Positions 19,616-29,552 of a stretch of 64,000 bases of DNA are shown here, in pieces; position 1 is the stretch's first letter; every line of letters begins with the position of its first letter. Where the stretch lies: contig NZ_LR594662.1 of NCBI RefSeq assembly GCF_901827175.1, forward strand, positions 1,488,001 through 1,552,000, in the 5' to 3' direction. The translations under genes were made by a program, and so were the position numbers. Under the pieces are notes generated by a model. It was not told the DNA's origin. It worked only from the letters and a program-made list of their open reading frames with translations, and searched no databases. This stretch comes from Variovorax sp. RA8 (GTDB lineage: Bacteria > Pseudomonadota > Gammaproteobacteria > Burkholderiales > Burkholderiaceae_C).

Positions 19616-20317
19616 ATGCACACCACCGCGCTCGTCCTCTTCTCCGGCGGCCAGGACTCCACCACCTGCCTGGCCGAGGCGCTCGACAAGTACGAACGGG
19701 TCGAGACCGTCGGCTTCGACTATGGCCAGCGCCACATCGTCGAGCTCGAAGCGCGCCGTACCGTGCTGGCGCGTCTGCGGGAGCGCTTCCCGCACTGGGC
19801 GCCGCGGCTGGGCGAGGATCATCGGGTCAATGTCGATGTGCTGGGGCAGATCAGCGAGTCCTCCCTGACGCAGGACATCGCTTTCAAGATGCAGGCCAAC
19901 GGCCTGCCCAACACCTTCGTGCCGGGGCGCAACCTGCTGTTCCTCACGCTGGCCGGCGCACTGGCCTACCGGCGCGGGCTGGAGGTGATCGTCACCGGCG
20001 TCTGCGAGACCGACTTCTCGGGCTATCCCGACTGCCGCGACGACACCATGAAGGCGATGCAGCTCGCGCTCTCGCTGGGCATGGACCGGCGCTTCGTGAT
20101 CGCGACCCCGCTGATGTGGATCGACAAGGCCGCGACCTGGGCCATGGCGCACCGGCTGGGCGGGCAGCCGCTCGTCGACCTGGTCATCGAGGACACGCAC
20201 ACCTGCTACCTGGGCGACCGTGACCAGCGCCACGCATGGGGCTATGGCTGCGGCAATTGCCCCGCCTGCGAGCTGCGCGCCCGCGGCTGGGAACGCTACG
20301 CCGCGTCGAGCCGGTAG
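19616..20317 (+). CDS. queC: 7-cyano-7-deazaguanine synthase QueC
   Basis: 233 residues. It converts 7-carboxy-7-deazaguanine to preQ0 in queuosine biosynthesis, using ATP and ammonia. The PP-loop SGGQDSTT is at residues 10-17, followed by the family stretch [11 protein letters not shown]. The C-terminal zinc site is present in CYLG...[14 protein letters not shown]. No ribosome site of note. Its stop overlaps the 3' end of the opposite-strand ABC gene by 22 bases. No other queuosine gene is nearby. The 19508-19615 gap holds a 7-base hairpin (19516-19535) with no U-tract. Confidence 0.95.
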   Translation: MHTTALVLFSGGQDSTTCLAEALDKYERVETVGFDYGQRHIVELEARRTVLARLRERFPHWAPRLGEDHRVNVDVLGQISESSLTQDIAFKMQANGLPNTFVPGRNLLFLTLAGALAYRRGLEVIVTGVCETDFSGYPDCRDDTMKAMQLALSLGMDRRFVIATPLMWIDKAATWAMAHRLGGQPLVDLVIEDTHTCYLGDRDQRHAWGYGCGNCPACELRARGWERYAASSR

Positions 20318-22056
20318 CGCGCGCCCGTGCCTTCAGGTTGCGGCACGAGGGTCCAGCGCTTGTCGTGGAAGGCCGCTGCCGAGGCCCGGTGCGCGATCGA
20401 CACCATCGCTCCGCCGGCCGCGCGCACGCCGTCCGCCAGGCGCTTGTAGAGCGTCTCCTCGGCCTGCGCATCGAGCGCGCTGGTCGCCTCGTCGGCGAAC
20501 AGCCAGGCCGGCTTCTTGAGCAGCACGCGCGCGATCGCCAGACGCTGCTGCTCGCCGCCGGAGAGCTTCTGGCTCCAGGCGTCGACGTCGTCGAGCCGGT
20601 GGGCGAGCCCGGGCAGCAACGCATCCTCGAGCGCCTGCTTCAACTGCGCGTCGCTGTAGTCGCCTGCCGGCTGAGGATAGGCCAGCGCGTCGCGCAGCTT
20701 GCCGTCGGGCACATAGGGCCGCTGCGGAATGAACATCGCGTTCTCCGGCATCGAGACCTTGCCGCTCGCGAAGGGCCAGATCCCGGCGAAGGAACGGAAC
20801 AGCGTCGACTTGCCGCTGCCCGAGGGGCCCTGCAGCAGCACGTGCTCGCCCGGCTTGACGCTGAGGGCGGTCTTGGCAAGCAGCGGGGTCCCGTTGGGCA
20901 GTGCGATGTCGAGGTCATGGGTGGCCAGCGAGCTCGCGCTGTCGCGCACCATCGCGCCATCGGGCTTCGCATGGGCCCGCATGGCATCGTCGAAACTGGT
21001 GAGTCGGTCGGCCGTCGCGCGCCAGACGGCGACGCGGTCGTAGTTGTCGATGAACCAGCTCAGCTGCGTCTGCACCTTGTCGAAGGCCGTCACGATCTGC
21101 ATCAGCTGCCCCAGCGGGAAGGCGCCGCCGAAGAATCGCGGCGCGGCGATGATGAAGGGGAACACAGCGGCCGCCTGCCCGAAGGAGAGCGTGAAGGAGA
21201 CCAGGTTCTTCTGTTGGCGGATCAGCGTCAGGTAGTTGCGCAGCACGGCGCCGAAGCGCTTCTCCAGCTGGGCGTGCTCGACGCCCTCGCCGCGGTCCAG
21301 CGCGATCGCCTCGCTGTACTCGCGCACCCGCACCAGGTGGTGACGGAAGTCGGCTTCGAAGCGCTGCTGCCTGAAGTTGGTGCCGATCAACGGCCGGCCG
21401 ATGTAATGGGTGATGACGGTGCCGATCACGCAGTAGGCGATGGCGAGCCAGACCATCGAGCCCGCGACCTCGTAGGTGCTGCCGCCGAGCTTGAAGTCGA
21501 CCACGCCGCTCAGGCCCCACAGGATGCCGATGAAGCTCACCAGCGTGACCACCGCATTGAGCAGCCCCATCGACAGCGTGACCGTGTAGTCGGTGAACAG
21601 CTGCAGGTCTTCCTGGATGCGCTGGTCGGGGTTGTCGGGCGAATGGTTGTCGTTGCTGGCCGCGTAGCGCGCGAGCTCGAGCCGGTAGAAGGTGCGGTCG
21701 GCGATCCAGCGCGTGAGATAGCTGCGCGTCATCCACGCGCGCCAGCGGATCTGCAGCAATTGGGTCAGATAGAACTTCAGGATGCCGATCGTGATGGCAC
21801 CGAAGGCGATCCAGCAGAAGAAGCCCAGCTCGCGCCAGAACACAGCCTGGTCGCGGTTCTCGAGCGCGTTGTAGAAGCGGCCGAACCACTGGTTGTTGAG
21901 CACCGCCATGTAGACCGTGCCGAGGTTGAGCACGATGATGACGAGGAGCAGGCCGCGCGCCTTCCATCGGTCTTCGGAACGGAAGTAGGGCGCGGCGAGC
22001 GCCCCGATGCGGCGCAGCGTGGCGAGCATGCTCGTGGAGCGGACGGGATCGTTCAT
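20296..22056 (-). CDS. SbmA/YddA-like ABC transporter, fused membrane and ATPase domains
   Basis: 586 residues from ATG 22056 (open frame extends to 22104). The membrane domain is of the ABC_membrane_2 type: [18 protein letters not shown], then [20 protein letters not shown] and [13 protein letters not shown], all hallmarks of SbmA/BacA/YddA and peroxisomal ABCD proteins. The ATPase has [24 protein letters not shown] and [10 protein letters not shown]. Relatives move peptides, vitamins or fatty-acyl groups; the substrate here is unknown. Convergent with queC with a 22-base 3' overlap. Monocistronic by spacing. Confidence 0.88.
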   Translation of the reverse strand: MNDPVRSTSMLATLRRIGALAAPYFRSEDRWKARGLLLVIIVLNLGTVYMAVLNNQWFGRFYNALENRDQAVFWRELGFFCWIAFGAITIGILKFYLTQLLQIRWRAWMTRSYLTRWIADRTFYRLELARYAASNDNHSPDNPDQRIQEDLQLFTDYTVTLSMGLLNAVVTLVSFIGILWGLSGVVDFKLGGSTYEVAGSMVWLAIAYCVIGTVITHYIGRPLIGTNFRQQRFEADFRHHLVRVREYSEAIALDRGEGVEHAQLEKRFGAVLRNYLTLIRQQKNLVSFTLSFGQAAAVFPFIIAAPRFFGGAFPLGQLMQIVTAFDKVQTQLSWFIDNYDRVAVWRATADRLTSFDDAMRAHAKPDGAMVRDSASSLATHDLDIALPNGTPLLAKTALSVKPGEHVLLQGPSGSGKSTLFRSFAGIWPFASGKVSMPENAMFIPQRPYVPDGKLRDALAYPQPAGDYSDAQLKQALEDALLPGLAHRLDDVDAWSQKLSGGEQQRLAIARVLLKKPAWLFADEATSALDAQAEETLYKRLADGVRAAGGAMVSIAHRASAAAFHDKRWTLVPQPEGTGARYRLDAA

Positions 22057-22163
22057 GGGCGTGGGGCTCGGGTTGGCGGCTGGAAGCAGCGCCTTCCAGG
22101 CCATCGTAGCGCCAGCACCGGCCGCTCCCTTAAGCGGTTCTGAAACGCCGCCCCTGCCGCCGG

Positions 22164-23063
22164 TCAGCGTGGGTTGCTGATCCCGCTGGACACGTGCCCC
22201 GCAGGGACATGGCGCGCGGCCGCATCGACATGGCCGGTCTGGTCGTCGAAGAAGAAGTCGGGCTCGAATTCGCGCAGGAACTCGCCCTTGGACAGGCCGC
22301 CGAGGAACATGGCCTCGTCGACGCGGATGTTCCAGTCCATCAGCGTCTGGATCGCCCGGCGGTGGGCGGGGGCGCCGCGCGCCGTCACCAGCGCCGTGCG
22401 GATCCGCATGCCGGTGCTCGAGGCCTGCTGCAGCCGGTGCAAGGCCACGAGGAAAGGCTTGAAGGGGCCGGCCCCCAGCGGCACCCCGGCCTTGCTGGTC
22501 TCGTGCGCCTGGAAGGCGTCCAGGCCCTCGAGCTGGAACACCTTTTCCGCCTCGTCGGAGAAGAGGACCGCGTCGCCGTCGAAAGCGATCCGCACTTCGT
22601 CAGGGTGCAGGGCGCTGGCCAGCGCGCCGTCGACCCGGACATGCGCGGCCGGGAAGCCGGCGGCGAGCGCCTCGCGCACGTCGGATGCGTTGGCCGACAG
22701 GAAGATGTCGGCATTGAGCGGCCGGAGGTAGCGGTAGGGAGGCCGTCCCTGTGTGAACACGCCTCGCTGCACGCGCAGTTCGGCGGCCGCGCCGGAGTTG
22801 AAGATGCGCATGCCGGAGACCGGATCGTTGCGCGAGAGGATCACCACCTCGACGCGCTGGATGCCGTCGTCGTTGAAGCGCAGCAGCTTGCGGATCATCG
22901 AGTACGCGATGCCGGGCGCCGCCGGCACGTCGAGGCGCTCGAGCTGCAGCCGCATGTAGGCGTCGGGGTCGCCGGCATCGAACAGGCGGTTCTCTTCTTC
23001 CAGGTTGAACAGGGCGCGAGACGAGATCGCGACCACCAGCTTGTCGTCAAGGGAGACCGGCAT
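22164..23063 (-). CDS. Cytosolic-type 5'-nucleotidase (PF06189 family)
   Basis: 299 residues resembling the bacterial members of the cytosolic 5'-nucleotidase I family, which dephosphorylate nucleoside monophosphates. Family-typical segments: LVVAISSRALFNLEEENRLF at the N-terminus, VEVVILSRNDPVSGMRIFNS, the HAD-like IAFDGDAVLFSDEAE, and EPDFFFDDQTGHV. It begins 6 bases after the gspF stop on the same strand, so it may be the last gene of the secretion operon transcript, although nothing in the protein suggests a secretion role. Confidence 0.85.
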   Translation of the reverse strand: MPVSLDDKLVVAISSRALFNLEEENRLFDAGDPDAYMRLQLERLDVPAAPGIAYSMIRKLLRFNDDGIQRVEVVILSRNDPVSGMRIFNSGAAAELRVQRGVFTQGRPPYRYLRPLNADIFLSANASDVREALAAGFPAAHVRVDGALASALHPDEVRIAFDGDAVLFSDEAEKVFQLEGLDAFQAHETSKAGVPLGAGPFKPFLVALHRLQQASSTGMRIRTALVTARGAPAHRRAIQTLMDWNIRVDEAMFLGGLSKGEFLREFEPDFFFDDQTGHVDAAARHVPAGHVSSGISNPR

Positions 23064-23069
23064 CGTCGG

Positions 23070-24302
23070 CTACTTGACGAACTGGTTCAGCTGGATGATC
23101 GGCATCAGCACCGCCAGCACGATCAGCATCACCACCGCGCCCATCGCGACGATCAGCAGCGGCTCGAGGATGGTGGCCAGGTGCATGGCCCGGCGCTGTA
23201 CCTCGGCGCCCAGCTGCGTGGCCGCGCGCTGCAGCATCAGGGGCAGGGTGCCGGTCTGCTCGCCCAGCCGCGCGAACATCGAGACGATGCCGGGAAAGCG
23301 CTTCTTCTGCGCCAGCGCCGCGGCCAGCGGCGCACCTTCGCGCACCAGCACCAGCGCATCGAGCGCATCGGCGCGCATCGCGCGGTTGCCCAGTGTCTCG
23401 GAGGCGGCCTGCAGCGCGCGCAGGATGGGCACGCCGGCGGTGGCCAGCATGGCCAGGGTGCTGGCGAAGCGCGCTGCGTTGTAGCCGCGCGAGAGGCGGC
23501 CCACCAGCGGCAGCTCGAGCCAGGCGGCATCGAAGCGCTCGCGGAAGGCGGCGCGCGCCAGCGCCATGCGCGCGACGATGACCATCACGACGATCGCGCC
23601 CAGCATCAGCCAGCCGTAGTTGCGGACGAAATCGCTGAGCGCCAGCATGATCACGGTCAGGATCGGCAGGGCGCGCTTGGTGCCCGCGAACACGTTGGCC
23701 ACCTGCGGGACCACGTAGCTGACCAGGAAGACCACGATCACGATGGCGACCAGCGTGACGATGGCGGGGTAGAGCGCCGCGCCGACCAGCTTCTGCTGCA
23801 GGGCCTGGCGCTGCTCCAGGTCGTCGGCCAGGCGCTCCAGCACCAGTCCCAGGTTGCCGGTCTGCTCGCCGGCACTGATCACCGCGGTGTAGATGGGCGA
23901 AAACTCGCGCGGGTGCTGCGACAGCGTGCGGCCGAAGGGCGAGCCCGCGTTGACGTCGGCCCGCAGCGAGGCGACCAGGTTGCGCTGCTCCTCGGTCTCG
24001 GCCTCGTCGGTCAGCGCGGTCAGGGCGCGTTCGAGCGGCAGGCCCGAGGACACCAGCCCGGCGAGCTGCCGGGTCCAAACCGCCAGGGTGGTGGAGTTGA
24101 AGATGCGCCTGCCGCCCAGCAGGCGGCGCCAGCCGCCCGAGGCGGGTGCGCCGCCCTCGGCGCTGCCGACCGCCGTCACGGACAGCGGGATCAGGGCCTG
24201 CGCGCGCAGCACGCCGCGCGCGCTGCGCGCAGTGTCGGCTTCGAGCACGCCCTTGCGGGGTTGCCCCTGTTGGTCTATGGCTTCGAATGAATAGGCGGGC
24301 AT
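23070..24302 (-). CDS. gspF: Type II secretion inner-membrane protein GspF
   Basis: 410 residues from ATG 24302 (MPAYSFEAIDQQGQPRKG is the usual GspF start; the frame continues 5 codons upstream). Two tandem T2SSF domains are visible, each ending in a hydrophobic segment, including GWLMLGAIVVMVIVARM and the C-terminal MGAVVMLIVLAVLMPIIQLN. It forms the platform that joins the GspE ATPase to the pseudopilus. It is separated from the rest of the minus-strand gsp genes by one opposite-strand gene (24398-24976), and so must have its own promoter or rely on read-through. Confidence 0.94.
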   Translation of the reverse strand: MPAYSFEAIDQQGQPRKGVLEADTARSARGVLRAQALIPLSVTAVGSAEGGAPASGGWRRLLGGRRIFNSTTLAVWTRQLAGLVSSGLPLERALTALTDEAETEEQRNLVASLRADVNAGSPFGRTLSQHPREFSPIYTAVISAGEQTGNLGLVLERLADDLEQRQALQQKLVGAALYPAIVTLVAIVIVVFLVSYVVPQVANVFAGTKRALPILTVIMLALSDFVRNYGWLMLGAIVVMVIVARMALARAAFRERFDAAWLELPLVGRLSRGYNAARFASTLAMLATAGVPILRALQAASETLGNRAMRADALDALVLVREGAPLAAALAQKKRFPGIVSMFARLGEQTGTLPLMLQRAATQLGAEVQRRAMHLATILEPLLIVAMGAVVMLIVLAVLMPIIQLNQFVK

Positions 24303-24397
24303 GGGGACTGGCGGCAAAATGCGCGAGTCCGCATTGTCGACGTTTGGCGCTGCCTTTTCGTCACACGGCTTTCATAACATCAAACCGAGGAGTAGCC

Positions 24398-24976
24398 ATG
24401 CCATTTCGTACTTCCGCTCTTGCCGTCGCCGCGCTGCTGGGCGCGCTGTCGTTGCCTGCCGCCGCGCAGGACCGTCCGACCTACAACGGCTTTCTCTGCT
24501 GCAACCTGCGCACCGACGGGAGCTGGATCAGCGACAGCAACTACGCCGAGAGCGGCAAGCGCATCATCCCGGTCGGCACGCCGGCGCAGGTGACCGGCTA
24601 TGGCCGCCAGCGCGTCAATGTGCTGATCGACGGCAAGAAGCAGGACATCGGCAACGACTACAGCCGCGACCTGGACCTGGGCACCTTCGCCAAGCGCTAT
24701 GTGGTCGCCGAGGACCCGGCGGCCCGTATCGCGAGCTTTCCGCCCAAGATCCGCGAGGCCATCAAGTCGGCGCGCGTGACCAAGGGCATGACGCGCGAAC
24801 AGGTCGCCATGGCCGTTGGCTACCCGATCAGCAGCGAGAACCCGAACCTCGACGCGCCGATCTGGCGCATGTGGCTGGGCAGCTTCAGCGAGTTCCAGGT
24901 GCTGTTCGACAACGCCGGCCGCGTGCGCGCGGTGGAGACCGATCCCCAGACGCGCAATCTGGTCGTGCTGGAGTGA
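24398..24976 (+). CDS. Exported protein with BamE/SmpA-like C-terminal motif
   Basis: 192 residues from ATG 24398, preceded by GAGGAG. Residues 1-24 are a Sec signal peptide ending PAAAQ. The mature part contains two close Cys (FLCCNLRTDGSW) and a region VTKGMTREQVAMAVGYPISSENPN leading to WRMWLGSFSEFQVLFDNAGRV, which resembles the small alpha-beta repeat of BamE-like proteins. No lipobox, so it is probably soluble in the periplasm. It sits between gspF and gspE but on the opposite strand, so it is not part of the gsp transcript. Function unknown. Confidence 0.72.
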   Translation: MPFRTSALAVAALLGALSLPAAAQDRPTYNGFLCCNLRTDGSWISDSNYAESGKRIIPVGTPAQVTGYGRQRVNVLIDGKKQDIGNDYSRDLDLGTFAKRYVVAEDPAARIASFPPKIREAIKSARVTKGMTREQVAMAVGYPISSENPNLDAPIWRMWLGSFSEFQVLFDNAGRVRAVETDPQTRNLVVLE

Positions 24977-25004
24977 GGCAGGGATGCGGGATTAGGGGCA
25001 GGCC

Positions 25005-26426
25005 CTAGTCCCGCGTCACCCGCAGCAGCTCCGCCCGCGATGTCACGCCGGTCTTGACCAGCCGCTCCCCGTCCTCGCGCATCGAGCGCAGCCCGCCGCG
25101 CTCGGCCGCCACGAAGAGCTGGCTCTCGGGTGCGCGGTTGTGCACCAGCGAGCGTATCGTGTCGTCCGCCACCAGCAGTTCGAAGATGCCGGTGCGGCCC
25201 TGGTAGCCGGTCTGGCCGCAGTTATCGCAGCCCACGGGCTCGGCCTCGTCGCCGGCCGCGGAGGGCACGGCGCAAACCGGGCAGAGGCGGCGCACCAGCC
25301 GCTGCGCCAGCACGCCCAGCAGCGACGAGCTCAGCAGGAAAGGCTCGACCCCCATGTCTGTCAGCCGCGTCACCGCGCTGACCGAATCGTTGGTGTGCAG
25401 CGTGGCCAGCACCAGGTGCCCGGTGAGCGAGGCCTGGATCGCGATCTGCGCGGTCTCGAAGTCGCGGATCTCGCCGATCATGATGACGTCCGGGTCCTGC
25501 CGCAGGATGGCGCGCAGGGCCTTGGCGAAGGTGAGGTCGATCTTGGCGTTGACCTGGGTCTGGCCGACGCCGGGCAGCTCGTACTCGATCGGATCCTCGA
25601 CCGTCATGATGTTGCTGTGGGCCGAGTCCAGGCGGCCGAGGGCGGCGTAGAGGGTGGTGGTCTTGCCCGAGCCGGTGGGCCCGGTGACCAGGATGATGCC
25701 GTGCGGCTGGTTGATCAGGTGCAGGAAGCGCGCCAGCGTGTCGCCCTGCATGCCGACCGACTCCAGCGTGAGCTTGCTCTCGGACTTGTCCAGCAGGCGC
25801 AGCACGGCGCGCTCGCCGTGCGCCGATGGCAGGGTCGAGACCCGCACGTCCACGGCGCGGGTGCCGATGCGCAGGCTGATGCGTCCGTCCTGCGGCAGCC
25901 GTTTCTCGGCGATGTCGAGGTCGGCCATGATCTTCAGACGCGAGATCAGCGCCGCGTGGAGCGCGCGGTTGGGCTGGACCACCTCGCGCAGCGTGCCGTC
26001 GATGCGGAAGCGCACCGAGGATGTGCGCTCGTAGGGCTCGATGTGGATGTCGCTGGCGCCGTCGCGCGCCGCCTGCGTGAGCAGGGCGTTGAGCATGCGG
26101 ATGATGGGCGCGTCGCCTGCGCTTTCCAGCAGGTCTTCCACCGCGGGCAGCTCCTGCATCATGCGCGACAGGTCGGCGTCGCTCTGCACCTCGCTGACGA
26201 CCGCGGCGGCGTTCGACTCGCCTTTCGCATACGCAGCCGAGATGCGCTGGGCCAGCTCAACGGGCGTCAGCGGCTCGAAGGCCTTGACGGGGTACTTGCG
26301 CACCACTTCGCTGAGTGCGCTCTTGGGCGGCGTCTGCGGCATCCAGAGCGTGAGGGCGCCATCGTCGGATTCTTCCAGCAGCAGTTGCTGGGTGCGCGCG
26401 AAGGCATAGGGAAGGGGATAGCGCAT
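25005..26426 (-). CDS. gspE: Type II secretion ATPase GspE
   Basis: 473 residues from ATG 26426. The hexameric cytoplasmic ATPase that powers pseudopilus assembly. Motifs: GASDIHIEPYE, Walker A GPTGSGKTTT near residue 249, the Asp box TVEDPIEYELPG, Walker B VIMIGEIRDFETAQIA, the His box TGHLVLATLHTND, and a tetracysteine zinc site (CPVC ... CDNC). Ten bases separate it from the end of gspD. The frame is open to 26519 but the upstream residues overlap gspD and are not family-like. Confidence 0.95.
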   Translation of the reverse strand: MRYPLPYAFARTQQLLLEESDDGALTLWMPQTPPKSALSEVVRKYPVKAFEPLTPVELAQRISAAYAKGESNAAAVVSEVQSDADLSRMMQELPAVEDLLESAGDAPIIRMLNALLTQAARDGASDIHIEPYERTSSVRFRIDGTLREVVQPNRALHAALISRLKIMADLDIAEKRLPQDGRISLRIGTRAVDVRVSTLPSAHGERAVLRLLDKSESKLTLESVGMQGDTLARFLHLINQPHGIILVTGPTGSGKTTTLYAALGRLDSAHSNIMTVEDPIEYELPGVGQTQVNAKIDLTFAKALRAILRQDPDVIMIGEIRDFETAQIAIQASLTGHLVLATLHTNDSVSAVTRLTDMGVEPFLLSSSLLGVLAQRLVRRLCPVCAVPSAAGDEAEPVGCDNCGQTGYQGRTGIFELLVADDTIRSLVHNRAPESQLFVAAERGGLRSMREDGERLVKTGVTSRAELLRVTRD

Positions 26427-26436
26427 GGCTCGAACC

Positions 26437-28743
26437 TCAGGGCAGTTCGCGCGCCGTGGAAGGGTCCGCGGTGGGCGGCAGCGCGCCCCGCAGCGGGCCG
26501 CCCGGAGGCAGCGGCGCATGCTGGGGCGGCAGGGGCGGCGGAATCAGCTGCGTCCCTTCGATGCGGCGCGAGGGATCGCCCTGCCTGACTGCCGGCAGCG
26601 GCGGCAGGATCACCGAATCGCGCACCGCGTTGAGCATCGGGTTGTCGGTCGATGGCTGCTGCGTCTGCTGCAGTGCGCGCAGCGCGTCGTAACGGTCGGC
26701 GGTGATGGCGTCGCCGGAGAGTTGGTCGCGCACGACGGTGGGCCGCAGGAACACCATCAGGTTGGTCTTCCTGCGGCTGCGCACCTCGCTCTTGAACAGG
26801 TTGCCGAGCACCGGCACGTCGCCAAGGCCGGGGACCTTCTCCTGGGAGTTCGAGTACTCGTCGGACAGGAGGCCGCCCAGCACGATGATGTTGCCGTCGT
26901 CGACCAGCACGTTCGACTCGATCGAGCGCTTGGTGGTGGTGGGACCGTTGATGTTGTTGACGGTGGATGCGACCACGCTGGAGACCTCCTGGAAGATCTG
27001 CATCTTGACCGTGCCGGTCTCGCTGATCTGCGGGCGCACGCGCAGCGTCAGGCCCACGTCCTTGCGCTCGATGGTCTGGAAGGGGTTGACGGTGTTGGTG
27101 CTGCTGCCGGTGTTGGTGTACTGGCCGGTGACGAAGGGCACGTTCTGGCCGACCACGATCTTGGCCTCTTCGTTGTCCAGCGTCAGCAGGTTCGGAGTGG
27201 ACAGCACGTTGCCCTCGCCGTTGCTCGCCAGGAAGCGGGCCAGGAAGCCCAGCACGTACTGGCCGTTGTCGCCGTAGCGATGGCCGATGCCGAAGTTGAA
27301 GCCGCTGGAAGGCCGGGTCGCGGTATTGCCGGTCGCCAGGCCGACTGCCAGATCGATGATGTTGGCGCCGCCCAGGCTGGAGTTGGTGCCGATCACGCCG
27401 ACGTTGCGGTCGCCGCTGCTGCCAAGGCCGCTTTGCCACTGGATGCCGAACTCGGCGGCCTTGTCGGCGTTGACCTCGACGATCAGACTTTCGATCAGCA
27501 CCTGTGCGCGGCGGCTGTCGAGCCGGTCGATCACCGCGCGCAACTGGCGGTAGAGCGGCTCGGGGGCGCTGATGATCAGCGAGTTGGTGGCCGGGTCGGC
27601 CTGGATCTGCCCGCCTGTGGAGGGCGGCGCGGTGGTACTCACCGGCGTGGTGGCGGCGCTCAGGCCGCCTCCCGAACTGGCCATCTGGCTGAGCTGTTGC
27701 TGTGGTTGCTGCTGAGCCCCCGCCGTGATCGGGCTGGCGCCGGCCGTGCCCTGGGCGCCGGGCGTACCGGCCTGTGCGCTCGTCAACGCGGCGCGCAGCG
27801 TGGTCGCGATCCGCACGGCGTCGGCGTTCTTGAGGTAGACCACGTAGATGTTGCCGGCCGCGCCGTTGCCGGAGTCGATGGGCGCGCGATCGAGCCGGGC
27901 GATCAGCGTGCGGATGAGCTGCGAGCGTGCCGGGTTGGCGGCGCGCATGATGATCGCGTTGCTTCGCGGCTCGGCCAACAGGGTGGTGCGGAAGGAGGCA
28001 TCGGCGGTGCCGGGCGCGGCGCCGGGCTGTCCCGGCGCGGTGGCGGAGCCGCCCTCGGCCAGCCGCGTGAGGACCGGCACCAGGTCGGTCGCCACGGAGT
28101 GCTTGAGCGGGATGACCTCGACGTCGGAGGCATTGGGCACATCCAGCGCCGCGATGATGCGGGCCAGCCGACGCATGTTCTCCGCATAGTCGGTGATCAC
28201 CAGCGAGTTGTTGCCCGGGTTGACGTTGATCGTGTTGTTGGGCGCGATCAGCGGACGCAGCACCGGCAGCAGATTGTTGGCCGTCTCATAGTTGAGCCTG
28301 AAGACCTGGGTGACGATCTGGTTGCCGGAGAGGCTGGCGGTGGCGGACGTCGAGGTGGTGACCGCATTGCTCTGCAGTTTGGCGTCGGCCTCGGGCACCA
28401 CCTTGTAGAGCCCCTCGGACTGCACGACCGCGAAGCCCTGCAGGCGCAGCGCCGCGGCGAACTGGTTGAAGGCGGCGGCGGGCGAGATCGGGCGATCGGT
28501 CTGAAGGTTGATCGTGCCCTTGACGCGCGGGTCGACCACCACGTCGCGTCCGGTCACGACCGCCATGGTGCGCGCCACCGACTCGATCTCGGCGTTGGTG
28601 AAGTTCAGCGTGATCGGCTCGCCGCGGCGCGGCGGCGGGGCGCTTTCCTGCGCGAAGGCAGCCGGCATGCAGGCGGCTGCCAGCAGATGCACCGCGAGGG
28701 CCACGGTACACAGGCGCATGGCGCAATGGGATGGTGATGTCAT
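26437..28743 (-). CDS. gspD: Type II secretion outer-membrane secretin GspD
   Basis: 768 residues. N-terminal signal peptide (a hydrophobic VALAVHLLAAACMPAAFA), then N0 (ITLNFTNAEIESVARTMA), several N1-N3 domains with GNNSLVITDYAENMRRL and VIPLKHSVATDLVPVL, and the C-terminal secretin core with VPGLGDVPVLGNLFKS and NLMVFLRPTVVRD. Serine/glycine/glutamine-rich linker near the middle. The start could instead be Met9 (28719), which gives a more compact signal peptide. Forms the outer-membrane pore. Follows gspN with a 3-base gap. Confidence 0.95.
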   Translation of the reverse strand: MTSPSHCAMRLCTVALAVHLLAAACMPAAFAQESAPPPRRGEPITLNFTNAEIESVARTMAVVTGRDVVVDPRVKGTINLQTDRPISPAAAFNQFAAALRLQGFAVVQSEGLYKVVPEADAKLQSNAVTTSTSATASLSGNQIVTQVFRLNYETANNLLPVLRPLIAPNNTINVNPGNNSLVITDYAENMRRLARIIAALDVPNASDVEVIPLKHSVATDLVPVLTRLAEGGSATAPGQPGAAPGTADASFRTTLLAEPRSNAIIMRAANPARSQLIRTLIARLDRAPIDSGNGAAGNIYVVYLKNADAVRIATTLRAALTSAQAGTPGAQGTAGASPITAGAQQQPQQQLSQMASSGGGLSAATTPVSTTAPPSTGGQIQADPATNSLIISAPEPLYRQLRAVIDRLDSRRAQVLIESLIVEVNADKAAEFGIQWQSGLGSSGDRNVGVIGTNSSLGGANIIDLAVGLATGNTATRPSSGFNFGIGHRYGDNGQYVLGFLARFLASNGEGNVLSTPNLLTLDNEEAKIVVGQNVPFVTGQYTNTGSSTNTVNPFQTIERKDVGLTLRVRPQISETGTVKMQIFQEVSSVVASTVNNINGPTTTKRSIESNVLVDDGNIIVLGGLLSDEYSNSQEKVPGLGDVPVLGNLFKSEVRSRRKTNLMVFLRPTVVRDQLSGDAITADRYDALRALQQTQQPSTDNPMLNAVRDSVILPPLPAVRQGDPSRRIEGTQLIPPPLPPQHAPLPPGGPLRGALPPTADPSTARELP

Positions 28744-28746
28744 GGG

Positions 28747-29547
28747 TCAGCCCAGGGTGATGATCGAGCGCGCGCCCTCGCGTCGCCCGATGATGTTCAA
28801 CAAGTTCGACAGGGCGTCCTCGCGCCCCGGCGCGGCGCTGGCCTCGCCGTCGAAGCGCAGGGCGCGGCCGTTCCACCGGCCGCTGCCATTGAGCTGCAGA
28901 CTGCCCTCTCGCGTGGTCAGCAGCAGGGTGGGCGAGGGCCCGCCTTCGAGCGTGATGCGGTAGCTCCCCATCGGCTTCAGGGTCGACAGGCTGGAGGAGA
29001 TGTCCATGGCGTCGAGCGTGGCGCGTCCGGCCAGCCTGAGCTGCTGGCCGCTCCACTGCATCACGAAAGCCTGCATCGACAGGTCGAGCACGCCTTCGGG
29101 CTTGAGCGTGTTCCAGGGCGCGCCGAAGCCGCTGAGCAGCGCGGCCGGCCACCGCGAGCGACCGTCCGCCCAGGCCAGCCGCAGGCCGCTGGGGCGCGGC
29201 TGGGCCCTGAACTGCAGCGGCTGCGGCGCGCAGCAGGGGATCTGCAGCGTTGCCGCCACGCCGTCCCAGCGCGGCCGCAGGGTCCAGGCGACCGTACCCG
29301 GCAGGGAGATCGCTTCGGCGCCGCCTGCGCCGCTGGCGAACACCACGCCGCCGGTGCCGTTCCAGACCGTGCCGCGCGCGTTGACCAGCTGCAGGTGGCC
29401 GTCGCTCCAGCGCGCCAGGCCGGCGGCGAGCCAGCGTGCCGGCGCGTAGAGGGAGAACGCCAGCAGCGCACCGAGCAGCACGCCGAGCAGGGCCCAGCCG
29501 CGGCCGGTGGCGGCGCGGGGGGCGGAGAGGTCGCGTCGGGTGGCCAT
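28747..29547 (-). CDS. gspN: Type II secretion protein GspN
   Basis: 266 residues. N-terminal single membrane helix (GWALLGVLLGALLAFSLYAP) and a long beta-rich periplasmic part (RGTVWNGTGGVVF, GTVAWTLRPRWDG, LQLNGSGRWNGRALRFDG), matching the GspN family. It is a non-essential accessory inner-membrane component in many systems. ATG 29547 is 5 bases past the gspM stop; its own stop precedes gspD by 3 bases, so the four genes L-M-N-D are tightly coupled. Confidence 0.85.
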   Translation of the reverse strand: MATRRDLSAPRAATGRGWALLGVLLGALLAFSLYAPARWLAAGLARWSDGHLQLVNARGTVWNGTGGVVFASGAGGAEAISLPGTVAWTLRPRWDGVAATLQIPCCAPQPLQFRAQPRPSGLRLAWADGRSRWPAALLSGFGAPWNTLKPEGVLDLSMQAFVMQWSGQQLRLAGRATLDAMDISSSLSTLKPMGSYRITLEGGPSPTLLLTTREGSLQLNGSGRWNGRALRFDGEASAAPGREDALSNLLNIIGRREGARSIITLG

Positions 29548-29552
29548 CGAAC

